Position numbers and translations under genes: made by a program. From Halorientalis sp. LT38 (GTDB taxonomy: Archaea > Halobacteriota > Halobacteria > Halobacteriales > Haloarculaceae), in NCBI RefSeq assembly GCF_037031225.1, contig NZ_JAYEZN010000001.1:2604001-2668000 (forward strand): a DNA stretch of 64,000 nucleotides, given 5' to 3'. This document shows positions 55,508-64,000 of this stretch, piece by piece. The notes under the pieces are model-generated. The model worked only from the letters and a program-made list of their open reading frames with translations, was not told the DNA's origin and searched no databases. Each line of letters begins with the position of its first letter. Position 1 is the first letter of the stretch.

Positions 55508-56829
55508 TCATCGTCGGTGCCGGGCAGGTCGGGTCGAGCATCGCCCAGAGTCTCGCGAGCGATCACGACGTGGTGGTCATCGACACCGACGGCGAACGGG
55601 TCGACGAACTCACCTACTCCCACGACGTGCTCCCGATCCAGGGCGACGGGACGGAACTGGAGGTCCTGGAGGAGGCCGGCATAGCCGACGCCGACATGCT
55701 AATCGCCAGCACCGACAGTGACGAGACCAACATCGTCACCTGCGGGGTGGCCGAGGTCCTCGGAGACGCCTTCACCATCGCTCGCGTGAAACAGCCCCAG
55801 TACCTCCGGGCCTGGGAGCGCGCTCGCGGGGCCTTCGGCGTGGACTTCATGGTCTGTACCGACCTGCTGACCGCGAAGGCCATCGTCGCCGTGATCGGCC
55901 TGCCGACCGCTCACGACGTCGACATGTTCGCCGACGGCCTGGTCCAGATGACCGAGTTCGAGATTCCAACGGAGAGCCCGGTCGCGAACCAGACCATCGC
56001 GGAGGCCGACCGCTTCGACTCGCTGACCTTCGCGGCGATCCTCCGGGACGAGGAGGTCCTGATCCCGACGGGTGAGACGGTCATCCAGGCCGGTGACGAC
56101 CTCATCGCCATCGGGAGTCCCGAGAGCATGCGCGGGTTCAGCACCGCGGTGGCGCCCCAGTCCGAGGGGCCGAGCGACGTGGTGATCGTCGGCGGCGGCG
56201 AGATCGGGTTCCAGACGGCGCGCCTGCTCGAGAACCGGGGGTACAAGCCCCGCCTGTTCGAGCACGACGAGGAGCGGGCCCGCTGGCTGGCCGAGAACCT
56301 GCCGAAGACGACGGTGCTCCACGGGGACGCGACCGACCAGGACCTCCTCGAACGCGAAAACGTCGGGAGCGCGGACGTGCTGGTTTCGGCGCTGGACAAC
56401 GACCAGAAGAACCTGCTCTCGACGCTCATCGCGAAACGGATGGGGACCGACCGGACGGTCGCGGTCGTCGCCGCCGCGGACTTCTCGAGCCTGTTCGAGG
56501 CCGTGGGCGTCGACGTGGCCGTCAGCCCGCGCGAGGTGACCGCCGAGGAGATCACGCGATTCACCCGGGCGCGCCGCGCCGAGAACGTCGCGATCATCGA
56601 CGGCGACAGGGCCGAGGTTATCGAAGTGGAGGTCGACGCGGAAAGCGTCCTCGTCGACCGGCCGATCCGCGAGTCGATGGCCGACCTCCCGGAGGGGGTC
56701 GTCCTCGGGGCGATCACCCGGGGCAACGACCTCATCACCCCACGCGGTGACACGGTCGTCCAGGTGGGGGACCACGTCGTCGTCTTCGCCGACGTCGACG
56801 CGCTCACGGAAGTGACCGAGAAACTGTGA
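55498..56829 (+). CDS. trkA: Trk potassium uptake regulatory subunit TrkA
   Basis: 443 residues from the GTG at 55498. Two RCK modules in tandem, each with a Rossmann NAD/ligand-binding part (VIIVGAGQVGSSIAQSL at residue 3, DVVIVGGGEIGFQTARLL near residue 225) and a TrkA-C-type domain. TrkA binds NAD(H)/ATP and gates the TrkH channel. The trkH start overlaps its stop by four bases (GTGA). The short mini-ORF at 55475 overlaps its start. Confidence 0.95.
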   Translation: MRVIIVGAGQVGSSIAQSLASDHDVVVIDTDGERVDELTYSHDVLPIQGDGTELEVLEEAGIADADMLIASTDSDETNIVTCGVAEVLGDAFTIARVKQPQYLRAWERARGAFGVDFMVCTDLLTAKAIVAVIGLPTAHDVDMFADGLVQMTEFEIPTESPVANQTIAEADRFDSLTFAAILRDEEVLIPTGETVIQAGDDLIAIGSPESMRGFSTAVAPQSEGPSDVVIVGGGEIGFQTARLLENRGYKPRLFEHDEERARWLAENLPKTTVLHGDATDQDLLERENVGSADVLVSALDNDQKNLLSTLIAKRMGTDRTVAVVAAADFSSLFEAVGVDVAVSPREVTAEEITRFTRARRAENVAIIDGDRAEVIEVEVDAESVLVDRPIRESMADLPEGVVLGAITRGNDLITPRGDTVVQVGDHVVVFADVDALTEVTEKL

Positions 56830-58319
56830 CCGACGTGGCCGTCGACTGGCGGACGAGCGCCACCCTCCTCGGCACCGTCCTGAAGGCGCTGGCTCTGCCG
56901 CTGGCGGCCACGGCCGCCGTCGCAGCCTGGTACGGCGAGGCCGTCGTCCCGTTTCTCGCACCGCTCGGCCTGACGCTCGCCGTCGGCGTCGCGCTCGAAC
57001 GGTTCGACCGGCACGACCTTCGGCTGCGCGAGGCGTACCTCATGGTGGCGCTGACGTGGCTGGCGATAGCCCTGGTCGGCGCGATCCCGTTCCTGATCGC
57101 CGGCCAGGGGGTACTCGCCGATCCCGTCAACGCGCTGTTCGAGTCGATGAGCGGGGTGACGACCACGGGGGCGACGGTGATCGACTCCTTCGACGCCCAC
57201 GGGCGGTCGATCCACCTCTGGCGGTCGCTGCTGCAGTGGATGGGGGGACTGGGGATCCTCGTGCTGGCGGTGGCCGTTCTCTCCCAGATTTCGGTCGGTG
57301 GCGCCCAGTTGATGGAGACCGAGACCCAGACCGAGAACGTCACCAAACTCACCCCCCGGATCGAGGAGACCGCGCGGCTGATCGGCGGGATCTACGCCGG
57401 CCTCACGGGGCTGATGGTGCTCTCCTGGCTCGGCCTGCACGCGCTCGGCCTCGCGCCGAACGTCACGCTCTACCAGGCGGTCGCCCACGCCTTCACGGCC
57501 GTCTCGACGGCCGGGTTCTCGCCGCAGCCGGCGAGCCTCGGGGCCTTTTCCCCGGCGATCCAGTGGGTGACGATCCTCTTCATGTTCACCGGGGCGACGA
57601 ACTTCGTCCTGCTGTACTTCCTCCTGCAGGGGGACCCGACCCGGCTGAAAAACAGCGAGGAGTTCCGCTTCTACCTGGGAATCGTGCTCGGCCTGACGGC
57701 GCTGACCGTTACCTTCCTCGTCGGTAGCGCCCAGTTCCGGGGCGTCGAGCCGACGATCCGCCACGCCCTCTTCCAGGTCGTCTCAATCGTGACGACGACG
57801 GGCTACGCGACGGTCGATTTCAACGTCTGGTCGGCCGGGGCGAAACACATGCTCTTTCTGGGGATGTTCGTCGGCGGGATGGCGGGGAGCACCACCTGTT
57901 CGATCAAGACCGTCCGCTGGCTCGTCGTCGTCAAGTCCCTCCGCAGGGACCTGTTCACGGAGATCCACCCGGAGGCGATCCGACCCGTCCGCCTCAGCGG
58001 CAACGTGGTGGACGAGGAGACGATCAAGGACATCTACGGGTACGTCCTCCTGAGCGTCGTCATCTTCGCATTGTTGACGGTCTTCATCGTCACCGACGCG
58101 ACCCGCGCCACCGAACACGTCGGCGAGTTCGACGCCATGGGCGCGGCGGCCTCCACGTTCCTCAACATCGGCCCGGCCTTCGGCGCGGCCGGGCCCTACG
58201 GGAGCTACCTCCACTTCCCCGAGACGACGAAAGCGGCGATGATCGTCCTGATGTGGGTCGGGCGCATCGAGATCATCCCCGTGCTCGTCATCCTGACGCC
58301 CGCCTACTGGCGATCCTGA
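56826..58319 (+). CDS. trkH: TrkH family potassium transporter (copy 1)
   Basis: 497 residues from a GTG at 56826. Four repeated M1-P-M2 motifs; selectivity-filter stretches include SGVTTTGATVIDS, FTAVSTAGFSP, STTGYATVDF (VTTTGYATVDF) and FLNIGPAFGAAG. It takes up potassium, the main compatible solute of haloarchaea. Co-translated with trkA. The paralogue follows 52 bases later. Confidence 0.95.
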   Translation: MTDVAVDWRTSATLLGTVLKALALPLAATAAVAAWYGEAVVPFLAPLGLTLAVGVALERFDRHDLRLREAYLMVALTWLAIALVGAIPFLIAGQGVLADPVNALFESMSGVTTTGATVIDSFDAHGRSIHLWRSLLQWMGGLGILVLAVAVLSQISVGGAQLMETETQTENVTKLTPRIEETARLIGGIYAGLTGLMVLSWLGLHALGLAPNVTLYQAVAHAFTAVSTAGFSPQPASLGAFSPAIQWVTILFMFTGATNFVLLYFLLQGDPTRLKNSEEFRFYLGIVLGLTALTVTFLVGSAQFRGVEPTIRHALFQVVSIVTTTGYATVDFNVWSAGAKHMLFLGMFVGGMAGSTTCSIKTVRWLVVVKSLRRDLFTEIHPEAIRPVRLSGNVVDEETIKDIYGYVLLSVVIFALLTVFIVTDATRATEHVGEFDAMGAAASTFLNIGPAFGAAGPYGSYLHFPETTKAAMIVLMWVGRIEIIPVLVILTPAYWRS

Positions 58320-58371
58320 CCGTCGGGCCGGCAACGGTGGATTCTTGGTCCCCTGCCGAGTCACCGCTGGT

Positions 58372-59940
58372 GTGCTCGGTCTCACCTCGCGCGTCTCGGT
58401 CGGGTTCCGCATGGACTGGCGGGTGAGTTGCAGCCTCCTCGGCACCGTCGTGAAGTTCTTCTCACTGTCGATGCTGTTGCCCCTCCTCGTCGCGATAAGG
58501 TACGGCGAGGACGTCTGGGTGTTCGCGGTCTCGCTCGCCATCGGCGTTTCGGCGGGGCTGGCGATGGAACGGCTCTCGGCCGATCCGGAGCCCGGACTGC
58601 GGGAGGCGCTCTTGCTCGTCTCACTGTCGTGGCTGGCGGCCTCGCTCATCTCTGCGATCCCCTTCTTCCTCGCCGGGCAGGGGACCGCCTCGACGCTCGC
58701 GAACCCGGTCAACGCGCTGTTCGAGGCGACCAGCGGGGTGACGACCACGGGCGCGACCGTGCTGGGACAGATCGGGCTCGAGCGCCACTCTCACGCCGTC
58801 ATGCTCTGGCGACAGCTCATCCAGTGGCTCGGCGGCATGGGGATCATCGTCCTGATGATCGCCATCCTCCCGGAGATCGCCGTCAACGGCGCGCAGTTGA
58901 TGCAGAACGAGGCCCCCGGCCCGGAGTTACAGAAGCTCACGCCCAGGATAGCCGAGACTGCGCGCGCGCTGTGGCTCATCTACGTCGCCTTCACCCTGCT
59001 GCTGATGGCGATCCTCTACGGTCTCCACCTCGCGGGCTTCGCGCCGAACATGGACCTCTACAACGCCATCGCGCACGGCTTCTCGACGCTGCCGACGGGC
59101 GGATTCTCGCCGCAATCGGACAGCATCGCCGCGTTCAGCGCCGTCGTCCAGTGGGTGTTCATCCCGTTCATGATCGTCGCCGGCGTCAACTTCGCGCTGT
59201 TCTGGCACGTCCTCCGGGGCGAGTTCCGGACGATGCTCGACAACGCCGAGTTCCGGACCTACGCGGGGGCGATCGCGGTGATCACGGCCGTCCTGGCGTT
59301 CGTCCTCTATCGCGGCGCGGCCCCGCCACTGGGCGATCTCGGCGGCACGACCCAGGGCATCACCGAGAACGCGCTGCGACAGGCCGCCTTCCAGATCGCC
59401 TCGCTTTTGAACTCGACCGGGTTCGCTACATCGAACTTCGCGCAGTGGGGGCCGGAGGGCCGGATGATCCTGCTGTTCGCGATGTTCATCGGCGGCTCCG
59501 CCGGGTCGACCGGCGGGGGGATCAAGGTCGTCCGCTGGCTGGTGACCCTCAAGGTGATCCGCCGGGAACTGTACACGACGGCCAGACCCGACGTGGTTCG
59601 CCCGGTCCGGCTGGGCGGTCGCGTGGTCGACGAAGACGCGATTCGGGGCATCCTCGTGTTCACCCTCCTCTACTTCGTCCTGATGGGCGTCTCGGCCGTG
59701 TTCCTCGAACTCGACTCGGCCCGGATCGGCTACCAGCTCTCGACGTTCGAGGCCTTCAGCGCCGCGCTGGCCACCATCGGGAACATCGGCCCCGGATTCG
59801 GCTCGGTCGGGCCGTTCGGCAGCTACCTCCAGTTTTCGCCCGTCTCGAAGCTCTGGATGACGTTCCTCATGTGGGCCGGACGCCTCGAGATCGTCCCGGT
59901 CCTCGCGCTGCTCGTGAGCGCCATCGACGACAGCCCATAA
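58372..59940 (+). CDS. trkH: TrkH family potassium transporter (copy 2)
   Basis: 522 residues from the GTG at 58372; ATG at 58411 (MDWRVSCSLLGTV) gives 509 and TTG at 58345 gives 531. I prefer the GTG because the codons after it keep G/C in the third position. Same fold and filter motifs as copy 1 (SGVTTTGATVLGQ, STLPTGGFSP, LLNSTGFATSNFA, IGNIGPGFGSVG). The two copies in tandem suggest duplication with divergence, and share one TrkA upstream. Confidence 0.9.
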   Translation: MLGLTSRVSVGFRMDWRVSCSLLGTVVKFFSLSMLLPLLVAIRYGEDVWVFAVSLAIGVSAGLAMERLSADPEPGLREALLLVSLSWLAASLISAIPFFLAGQGTASTLANPVNALFEATSGVTTTGATVLGQIGLERHSHAVMLWRQLIQWLGGMGIIVLMIAILPEIAVNGAQLMQNEAPGPELQKLTPRIAETARALWLIYVAFTLLLMAILYGLHLAGFAPNMDLYNAIAHGFSTLPTGGFSPQSDSIAAFSAVVQWVFIPFMIVAGVNFALFWHVLRGEFRTMLDNAEFRTYAGAIAVITAVLAFVLYRGAAPPLGDLGGTTQGITENALRQAAFQIASLLNSTGFATSNFAQWGPEGRMILLFAMFIGGSAGSTGGGIKVVRWLVTLKVIRRELYTTARPDVVRPVRLGGRVVDEDAIRGILVFTLLYFVLMGVSAVFLELDSARIGYQLSTFEAFSAALATIGNIGPGFGSVGPFGSYLQFSPVSKLWMTFLMWAGRLEIVPVLALLVSAIDDSP

Positions 59941-59959
59941 GGCACTCTCTCGCCCGCCC

Positions 59960-60328
59960 TCACTCCTCGACGCGGAGGTCGTACCCGTCCGGGAACTCGA
60001 ACACCGAGAGAAAGAGCCGATCCACGAAATCGGCGGCGTGTTTCGGGTCCGCCAGTGCCGAGAGGTGGACCTCGCCGTCGGGGGCCTTCCGCGTCGCTGG
60101 CTGGGCGACCTTGAACACGTGAAACTCCCCGAGGAGGGCGTCGAGTCGCTCGCGTTCGGCCTCGTCGACCCACACCGTGATCTCGCGGTCGCGGTACTCG
60201 ACGGCGGGTGCGTCCGCGTCGGCGGCGGCGAACCGGACGGGCGACTCGCTCCCGGCCTTTCGGTGGGCGAGGATGGCCGTCGCGATCCGGGTCCGGCGAT
60301 CCGCCGCGTACTCTCCCCCGTCGGTCAT
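59960..60328 (-). CDS. conserved haloarchaeal hypothetical protein, 122 aa
   Basis: 122 residues from the ATG at 60328. It has a compact alpha/beta pattern (ITVWVDEAERERLDALLGEF near residue 50) without metal or nucleotide motifs and ends FLSVFEFPDGYDLRVEE. It is convergent with the second trkH. Function unknown; I do not recognise a family. Confidence 0.7.
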   Translation of the reverse strand: MTDGGEYAADRRTRIATAILAHRKAGSESPVRFAAADADAPAVEYRDREITVWVDEAERERLDALLGEFHVFKVAQPATRKAPDGEVHLSALADPKHAADFVDRLFLSVFEFPDGYDLRVEE

Positions 60329-60438
60329 GTCCGGACCGAGGGCGGCCAGGGACAAAAGCGGCCGCGTTCGGCCGGGCGGACACGTCCACGCCGGGACAGA
60401 ACAACAGGTAGAAGTTCCGGGGTGGTGAAGCCGCGCAC

Positions 60439-61086
60439 ATGGCGAACGCACACGTCCTGATCCTGGGACCGCCGGGCGCTGGCAAGGGGACACAGAGCAG
60501 CAAGATCGCCGACCGCTTCGACGTGGAGCACGTCACGACCGGCGACGCGCTGCGGGGGAACAAGGACATGGACATTAGCGACATGGACACCGAGTACGAC
60601 ACGCCCCGCGAGTACATGGAGGCGGGCGACCTCGTACCCGACGCCGTCGTCAACGCCATCGTCGAGGAGGCACTCGCGAGCGCCGACGGCTACGTGCTCG
60701 ACGGCTACCCGCGCAACATGGAGCAGGCCGAGGAACTCGAAGGCATGACCGACCTCGACGTGATCCTCTCGCTCTCGGTGAGCCGCGAGGAACTCGTCGA
60801 CCGGCTGACCGGCCGCCGGGTCTGCGACGACTGCGGCACCAACTTCCACGTCGAGTTCGATCAGCCCGAGGAAGCGGGCGTCTGCGACGAGTGCGGCGGC
60901 GAGTTGATCCAGCGCGACGACGACAACGAGGAGTCCGTCCGCAACCGGCTGGACGTCTTCGACGACAACACCGCGCCGGTGATCGACCACTACCGCGACC
61001 ACGACGGCTTCGTCGAGATCGACGGCGAGCAGACGCCCGACGAGGTCTGGAGCGACATCGAAGCGGCGATCGACGAGCGGGTCTGA
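60439..61086 (+). CDS. adk: adenylate kinase
   Basis: 215 residues. P-loop [10 protein letters not shown] at residues 9-18, NMP-binding TTGDALR and [14 protein letters not shown], and a lid domain with two CxxC pairs (CDDCGTNFH and CDECGGEL) that bind zinc. Converts ATP+AMP to 2 ADP. First gene of the archaeal adk-EMC3-cmk-cbf5 group. Start is close to the gene on the minus strand, with about 110 bases between. Confidence 0.95.
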   Translation: MANAHVLILGPPGAGKGTQSSKIADRFDVEHVTTGDALRGNKDMDISDMDTEYDTPREYMEAGDLVPDAVVNAIVEEALASADGYVLDGYPRNMEQAEELEGMTDLDVILSLSVSREELVDRLTGRRVCDDCGTNFHVEFDQPEEAGVCDECGGELIQRDDDNEESVRNRLDVFDDNTAPVIDHYRDHDGFVEIDGEQTPDEVWSDIEAAIDERV

Positions 61087-61155
61087 GCGGCGCCGGGCGA
61101 TTTTCCGACGGCGGCAGAGTAAAAGTTGATTAGCGGCGGTGTTCTAGGGCCTCCA

Positions 61156-62040
61156 ATGCCACGGACAGCCGAGAAAGTAGAGTCGCTCGCCCGCGAGGAC
61201 GGCGAGTTGCTGGACGCGCTCGAGGCCGCCCTCGACGTCGCCGAGACGGAGGGGACGGTCGAGTGGAGCGACGTCAGCGACGAGATGACCAGCGGGCAGT
61301 GGGGCCGTCTCATCGAGAAGGGCCTGCTCGTCGACGCCGACGGGAGCGGCTTCGTCGTCGACGACCCCGGCGGCGTCCGCGAGGCGCTCACCGACGACGA
61401 CGTGAGCGACGCGGCCGCCTCCGGCGACGAGGAGAGTTCGTGGTCGAGCTACGACAAGATCGCCGGCGTCGGCGCGCTGGCGATGATGGCCGGCTACACG
61501 CTGTCGTCGGTCCGGAACGCCATCGGCGGGACGCTCGACGCCCTGTTCGGCCCGCTGGAGGCGATGTTGCCCTTCTACGTGGTCGTGATGGTGCTCGCCA
61601 TGCTGACGGGGCTGTACTCGACGCTCCTGCAGGCGAACCTGATGGACATGGACAAGATGAGCGAGTACCAGGAGCGGATGTCCGAGATTCAGGAGAAACG
61701 GAAGGCGGCCAAAGAGCGGGGCGACGACGAGGCCCTCGACCGCATCCAGCAGGAGCAGATGGAGGCCATGGGCGACCAGATGGGCATGTTCAAAGAGCAG
61801 ATCCGGCCGATGGTCTGGATCATGCTGCTGACCATCCCCGTGTTCCTCTGGATGTACTGGATGCTCCAGACCGGCCAGATCGAGGGCCAGACGGTCGTCC
61901 TGCCGCTGCTGGGCGAGACCGGCTGGCGGGCGGGCATCCTCGGCCCGCTGCAGGCCTGGATCCTCTGGTACTTCCTCTGCTCGATGGGCTTCACCCAGAT
62001 CATCCGCAAGTCACTGAACATCCAGACGACGCCGACCTGA
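61156..62040 (+). CDS. EMC3/TMCO1 (DUF106) membrane insertase-like protein
   Basis: 294 residues from the ATG at 61156; an in-frame start at 61126 is less likely. The first 100 residues are acidic. Then three membrane helices with a long cytoplasmic coiled loop between the first and second (MDKMSEYQERMSEIQEKRKA, then QEQMEAMGDQMGMFKEQIRP). This is the archaeal Oxa1/YidC-superfamily protein homologous to EMC3; it helps insert membrane proteins. The adk-EMC3-cmk order is typical of archaea. It follows adk by 69 bases. Confidence 0.88.
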   Translation: MPRTAEKVESLAREDGELLDALEAALDVAETEGTVEWSDVSDEMTSGQWGRLIEKGLLVDADGSGFVVDDPGGVREALTDDDVSDAAASGDEESSWSSYDKIAGVGALAMMAGYTLSSVRNAIGGTLDALFGPLEAMLPFYVVVMVLAMLTGLYSTLLQANLMDMDKMSEYQERMSEIQEKRKAAKERGDDEALDRIQQEQMEAMGDQMGMFKEQIRPMVWIMLLTIPVFLWMYWMLQTGQIEGQTVVLPLLGETGWRAGILGPLQAWILWYFLCSMGFTQIIRKSLNIQTTPT

Positions 62041-62046
62041 TCGGGC

Positions 62047-63099
62047 TCAGTTTTCCCCGGCGTCGACGCGATTCGCCTCGACCAGCGCCGGCAGGATCTC
62101 GCGCGCGAAGTGGACGGCGACGACCAGCAAGATCGGCCCGACGAAGATGCCGTACCAGCCGAAGGCGACGGAGGCCAGGACGTACGTCAACACCAGCAGT
62201 CCCATGTGGAGGCTGCCCGCCGAGAGGTACGACCTGACGAACACGTCCGGGACGAAGTCGACGACGACGAACGTGACGACCGTGAAGACGACGGGGAACC
62301 ACAGGCCCGCGTCGGCGCGCAGCCCCCGCACGAACAGGGACGCGGCGTATGGGACCCAGATTATTTTCATCCCGACTGCGGGGACGAGGGTGAAAACGCC
62401 CACGAGCAGGCCCAGCAGGACGGGATACCGGATCGGGAGCGCGGCCGGCGCGACGCTTCCGAGTCCGACGTAGACGGCGACCGCGATGGCGGACGTCGCG
62501 CCGATGACGAGCAGGTTCCCCGTGTAGATGGTCGTCAGGTCGTCGTCGACGCCTTCGGCGAACGCGACGGCCCCCGGCGACTCCCCGAACGTCTCGCGAA
62601 ACCAGCGGCCGATTCGGTCCCCGTCGCACAGCAGGTAGTAGGCCAGCGTGACGGCGACGAAGACGCGAAGCACCCAGGTCATCGCGAGGCCGAGGTAGTT
62701 CGTGACCGGCCCCAGCTCCCCGCCCAGCAGCCCGAGCAGGGCCGACGGCTCGGTCAGCGACGCCACGTCGACGTAGGGAGAGAGGGAGTCCCGGAACTGC
62801 GACAGCCCCATCTGGCCGACGACGGCGTTCAGGGCGCGTGCGCCGACCAGGACGGCATAGCCCAGCACGGCGAGTATCGGCACCCCGACCAGCCCGAGCG
62901 CGGCCGTCGCGGCACCCCCGTCGTGACCGATCCGGGCCGCGACCCACCGGTAGACCGGCCTGACCGCGTAGTAGAGGAAGACGCCGATGGCGAGGCCGCC
63001 GACGAACGACGCGAGGACGACGACGAGGAGCGCGGCGACGACGACCCCCACCAGCGTCCAGACCACCTGTGCGCGGCTGACGCGCCAGGTCAACTCCAT
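62047..63099 (-). CDS. AI-2E family transporter (UPF0118)
   Basis: 350 residues from the ATG at 63099, about eight hydrophobic helices. The central [28 protein letters not shown]... part and [20 protein letters not shown] region are typical of the TqsA/PerM family. The family includes Na+/H+ antiporters and putative signal exporters. It lies on the minus strand between the EMC3-like gene and cmk, breaking an otherwise co-directional set, so it has probably been inserted there. Confidence 0.85.
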   Translation of the reverse strand: MELTWRVSRAQVVWTLVGVVVAALLVVVLASFVGGLAIGVFLYYAVRPVYRWVAARIGHDGGAATAALGLVGVPILAVLGYAVLVGARALNAVVGQMGLSQFRDSLSPYVDVASLTEPSALLGLLGGELGPVTNYLGLAMTWVLRVFVAVTLAYYLLCDGDRIGRWFRETFGESPGAVAFAEGVDDDLTTIYTGNLLVIGATSAIAVAVYVGLGSVAPAALPIRYPVLLGLLVGVFTLVPAVGMKIIWVPYAASLFVRGLRADAGLWFPVVFTVVTFVVVDFVPDVFVRSYLSAGSLHMGLLVLTYVLASVAFGWYGIFVGPILLVVAVHFAREILPALVEANRVDAGEN

Positions 63100-63261
63100 G
63101 GACCGACGGACGGCGTCGAGCCCCCAAAATCCACGCTTTCCTCTGACGGCCGTCACGTCGAGCAGGTGAGACTGGGGTGTGGGCGGGGGTTCCGGTGTCG
63201 CGTGACCCACCGCGCGACCGGAAGACACAACCTCTTTTACCGCGACCGCCGGAGGGTTGAT

Positions 63262-63840
63262 ATGCTGATTACAGTCTCCGGCCCCGCGGGCAGCGGGAAG
63301 AGCACGCTCGCCGCGGGACTGGCCGACGCGCTCGACTACGAGCACGTCAGTGGGGGTGACATCTTTCGTTCGCTGGCCGACGAGCGCGGCCACTCGCTGG
63401 TCGAGTTCAACCGCCTCGCCGAGGAGGACGACCAGATCGACCGCGACCTGGACCGTCGCCTGCGCGAGACCGCCCGCGAGTCGACTGACCTCGTCCTCGA
63501 GTCGCGACTCGCCGGCTGGATGGCCGCCGACTACGCCGATCTGCGACTCTGGCTCGACGCCCCGCTCGACGTGCGTGCCGCCCGCATCGCCGACCGCGAG
63601 GACAAGGCGCTGGACACCGTCCTCGAGGAGACCCGCGCCCGCGCCGCCAGCGAGGCCCAGCGCTACCGGGAGTACTACGGCATCGACATCGAGGACCGCT
63701 CGATCTACGACCTCACCGTGAACACCGCCCGCTGGGACCCCGACGCCTGCCTCTCGCTCGTCCGCTCGGCCGTCGAGTCCTACGCCGGCGACCGCGACGA
63801 GGGGCAGTACCCCGTCGAGGGCGTCCGGTACGAGTTCTGA
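63262..63840 (+). CDS. cmk: cytidylate kinase
   Basis: 192 residues. P-loop [12 protein letters not shown] at residues 6-17, then [20 protein letters not shown] and the [19 protein letters not shown] pattern of archaeal CMP kinases. GGAGGG (63251-63256) about six bases before the ATG at 63262 is a good ribosome-binding site. Phosphorylates CMP/dCMP. Its stop codon shares a base with the cbf5 start. Confidence 0.93.
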   Translation: MLITVSGPAGSGKSTLAAGLADALDYEHVSGGDIFRSLADERGHSLVEFNRLAEEDDQIDRDLDRRLRETARESTDLVLESRLAGWMAADYADLRLWLDAPLDVRAARIADREDKALDTVLEETRARAASEAQRYREYYGIDIEDRSIYDLTVNTARWDPDACLSLVRSAVESYAGDRDEGQYPVEGVRYEF

Positions 63841-64000
63841 TGGCCCGTCGCGGCGCTCCCGACGACCGATCGATCCCGGAACTCCTCGAGTTCGGCGTCG
63901 TCAACCTCGACAAACCGCCGGGCCCCTCCGCCCACCAGGTCGCCGCCTGGGTCCGGGATCTGGTGACCGACGCCCTCACCGACGAGGGCATCGACGGCGT
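63840..64000 (+). CDS. cbf5: Cbf5 (TruB-type) RNA pseudouridine synthase, 5' part (cut by window end)
   Basis: First 53 codons. FGVVNLDKPPGPSAHQVAAW at about residues 19-38 is the conserved substrate-binding start of the TruB/Cbf5 family; the Asp active site lies beyond the window. Cbf5 works with guide RNAs in archaeal H/ACA particles and also modifies tRNA position 55. The start overlaps the cmk stop (TGATG), so the two are co-translated. Confidence 0.9.
   Translation, partial: MARRGAPDDRSIPELLEFGVVNLDKPPGPSAHQVAAWVRDLVTDALTDEGIDG

Noticed and set aside
1-64000. CRISPR arrays, tRNA or rRNA genes
   Set aside because: No regularly spaced repeats were noticed and no cloverleaf-like or rRNA sequences; a covariance model search was not possible.

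Overview
The window is chromosomal DNA of a halophilic archaeon (class Halobacteria). Supporting signs are the very high G+C content, acidic Asp/Glu-rich proteins, TATA boxes about 25-33 bases before start codons (many genes look leaderless), bacterioruberin carotenoid genes, transcription factor S, a HalX response regulator, RdfA/Sph cell-shape proteins and the archaeal adk-EMC3-cmk-cbf5 group. I cannot name the genus.

Layout. 0-7.3 kb: the 3' part of phytoene synthase (crtB), small membrane and hypothetical proteins, a truncated IS630-type helix-turn-helix ORF, a soluble PAS chemotaxis transducer, a molybdenum-cofactor pair (mocA-like nucleotidyltransferase and moeA) and a diiron ferritin-like protein. 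7.4-34.9 kb: a catabolic island, described below. 34.9-37.4 kb: rdfA and the SMC-related sph. 37.4-38.0 kb: an AT-rich gene-free stretch with repeats. 38.0-41.3 kb: the crtD-lyeJ-cruF bacterioruberin operon. 41.4-51.5 kb: an SDR, a ZIP-like transporter, zinc-ribbon proteins including TFS, a divergent histidine kinase/response regulator pair, an odd three-gene group (DDPF-repeat zinc protein, CopG/coiled-coil zinc protein, RecA-like protein with a broken P-loop), beta-RFAP synthase and ilvD. 51.5-59.9 kb: a secreted beta-helix protein and a transport/stress block (APC permease fused to two Usp domains, UspA, TrkA, two TrkH). 60.0-64.0 kb: adk, EMC3-like insertase, an antisense AI-2E-family permease, cmk and the start of cbf5.

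The island (7383-34852) is the most interesting part. It encodes parts for two complete three-subunit molybdenum hydroxylases (two large, two FAD and two 2Fe-2S subunits). It also has CoxG and XdhC maturation factors and a multi-pass membrane protein. The ring- and amide-processing candidates are an enamidase homologue, a PF06684 protein, a metal-dependent cyclase, a nitrilase-family hydrolase, a NicX/M29-like metalloprotein, a cupin, a VOC protein and an SDR that lacks its catalytic residues. Uptake is by a branched-chain-amino-acid-type ABC transporter with two paralogous TAT lipoprotein binding proteins. The exit is a glutaryl-CoA dehydrogenase with a class III CoA-transferase.

These parts resemble the aerobic nicotinate route known from Azorhizobium: ring hydroxylation, hydrolytic opening with ammonia release, glutarate, glutaryl-CoA, crotonyl-CoA. 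My inference is a haloarchaeal N-heterocycle (nicotinate-like) catabolic system. The substrate is unproven, and no 6-hydroxynicotinate reductase or dedicated regulator is visible here. moeA, the mocA-like gene and XdhC would supply the cofactor. Several island promoters carry inverted repeats or leaderless mini-ORFs that may be regulatory.
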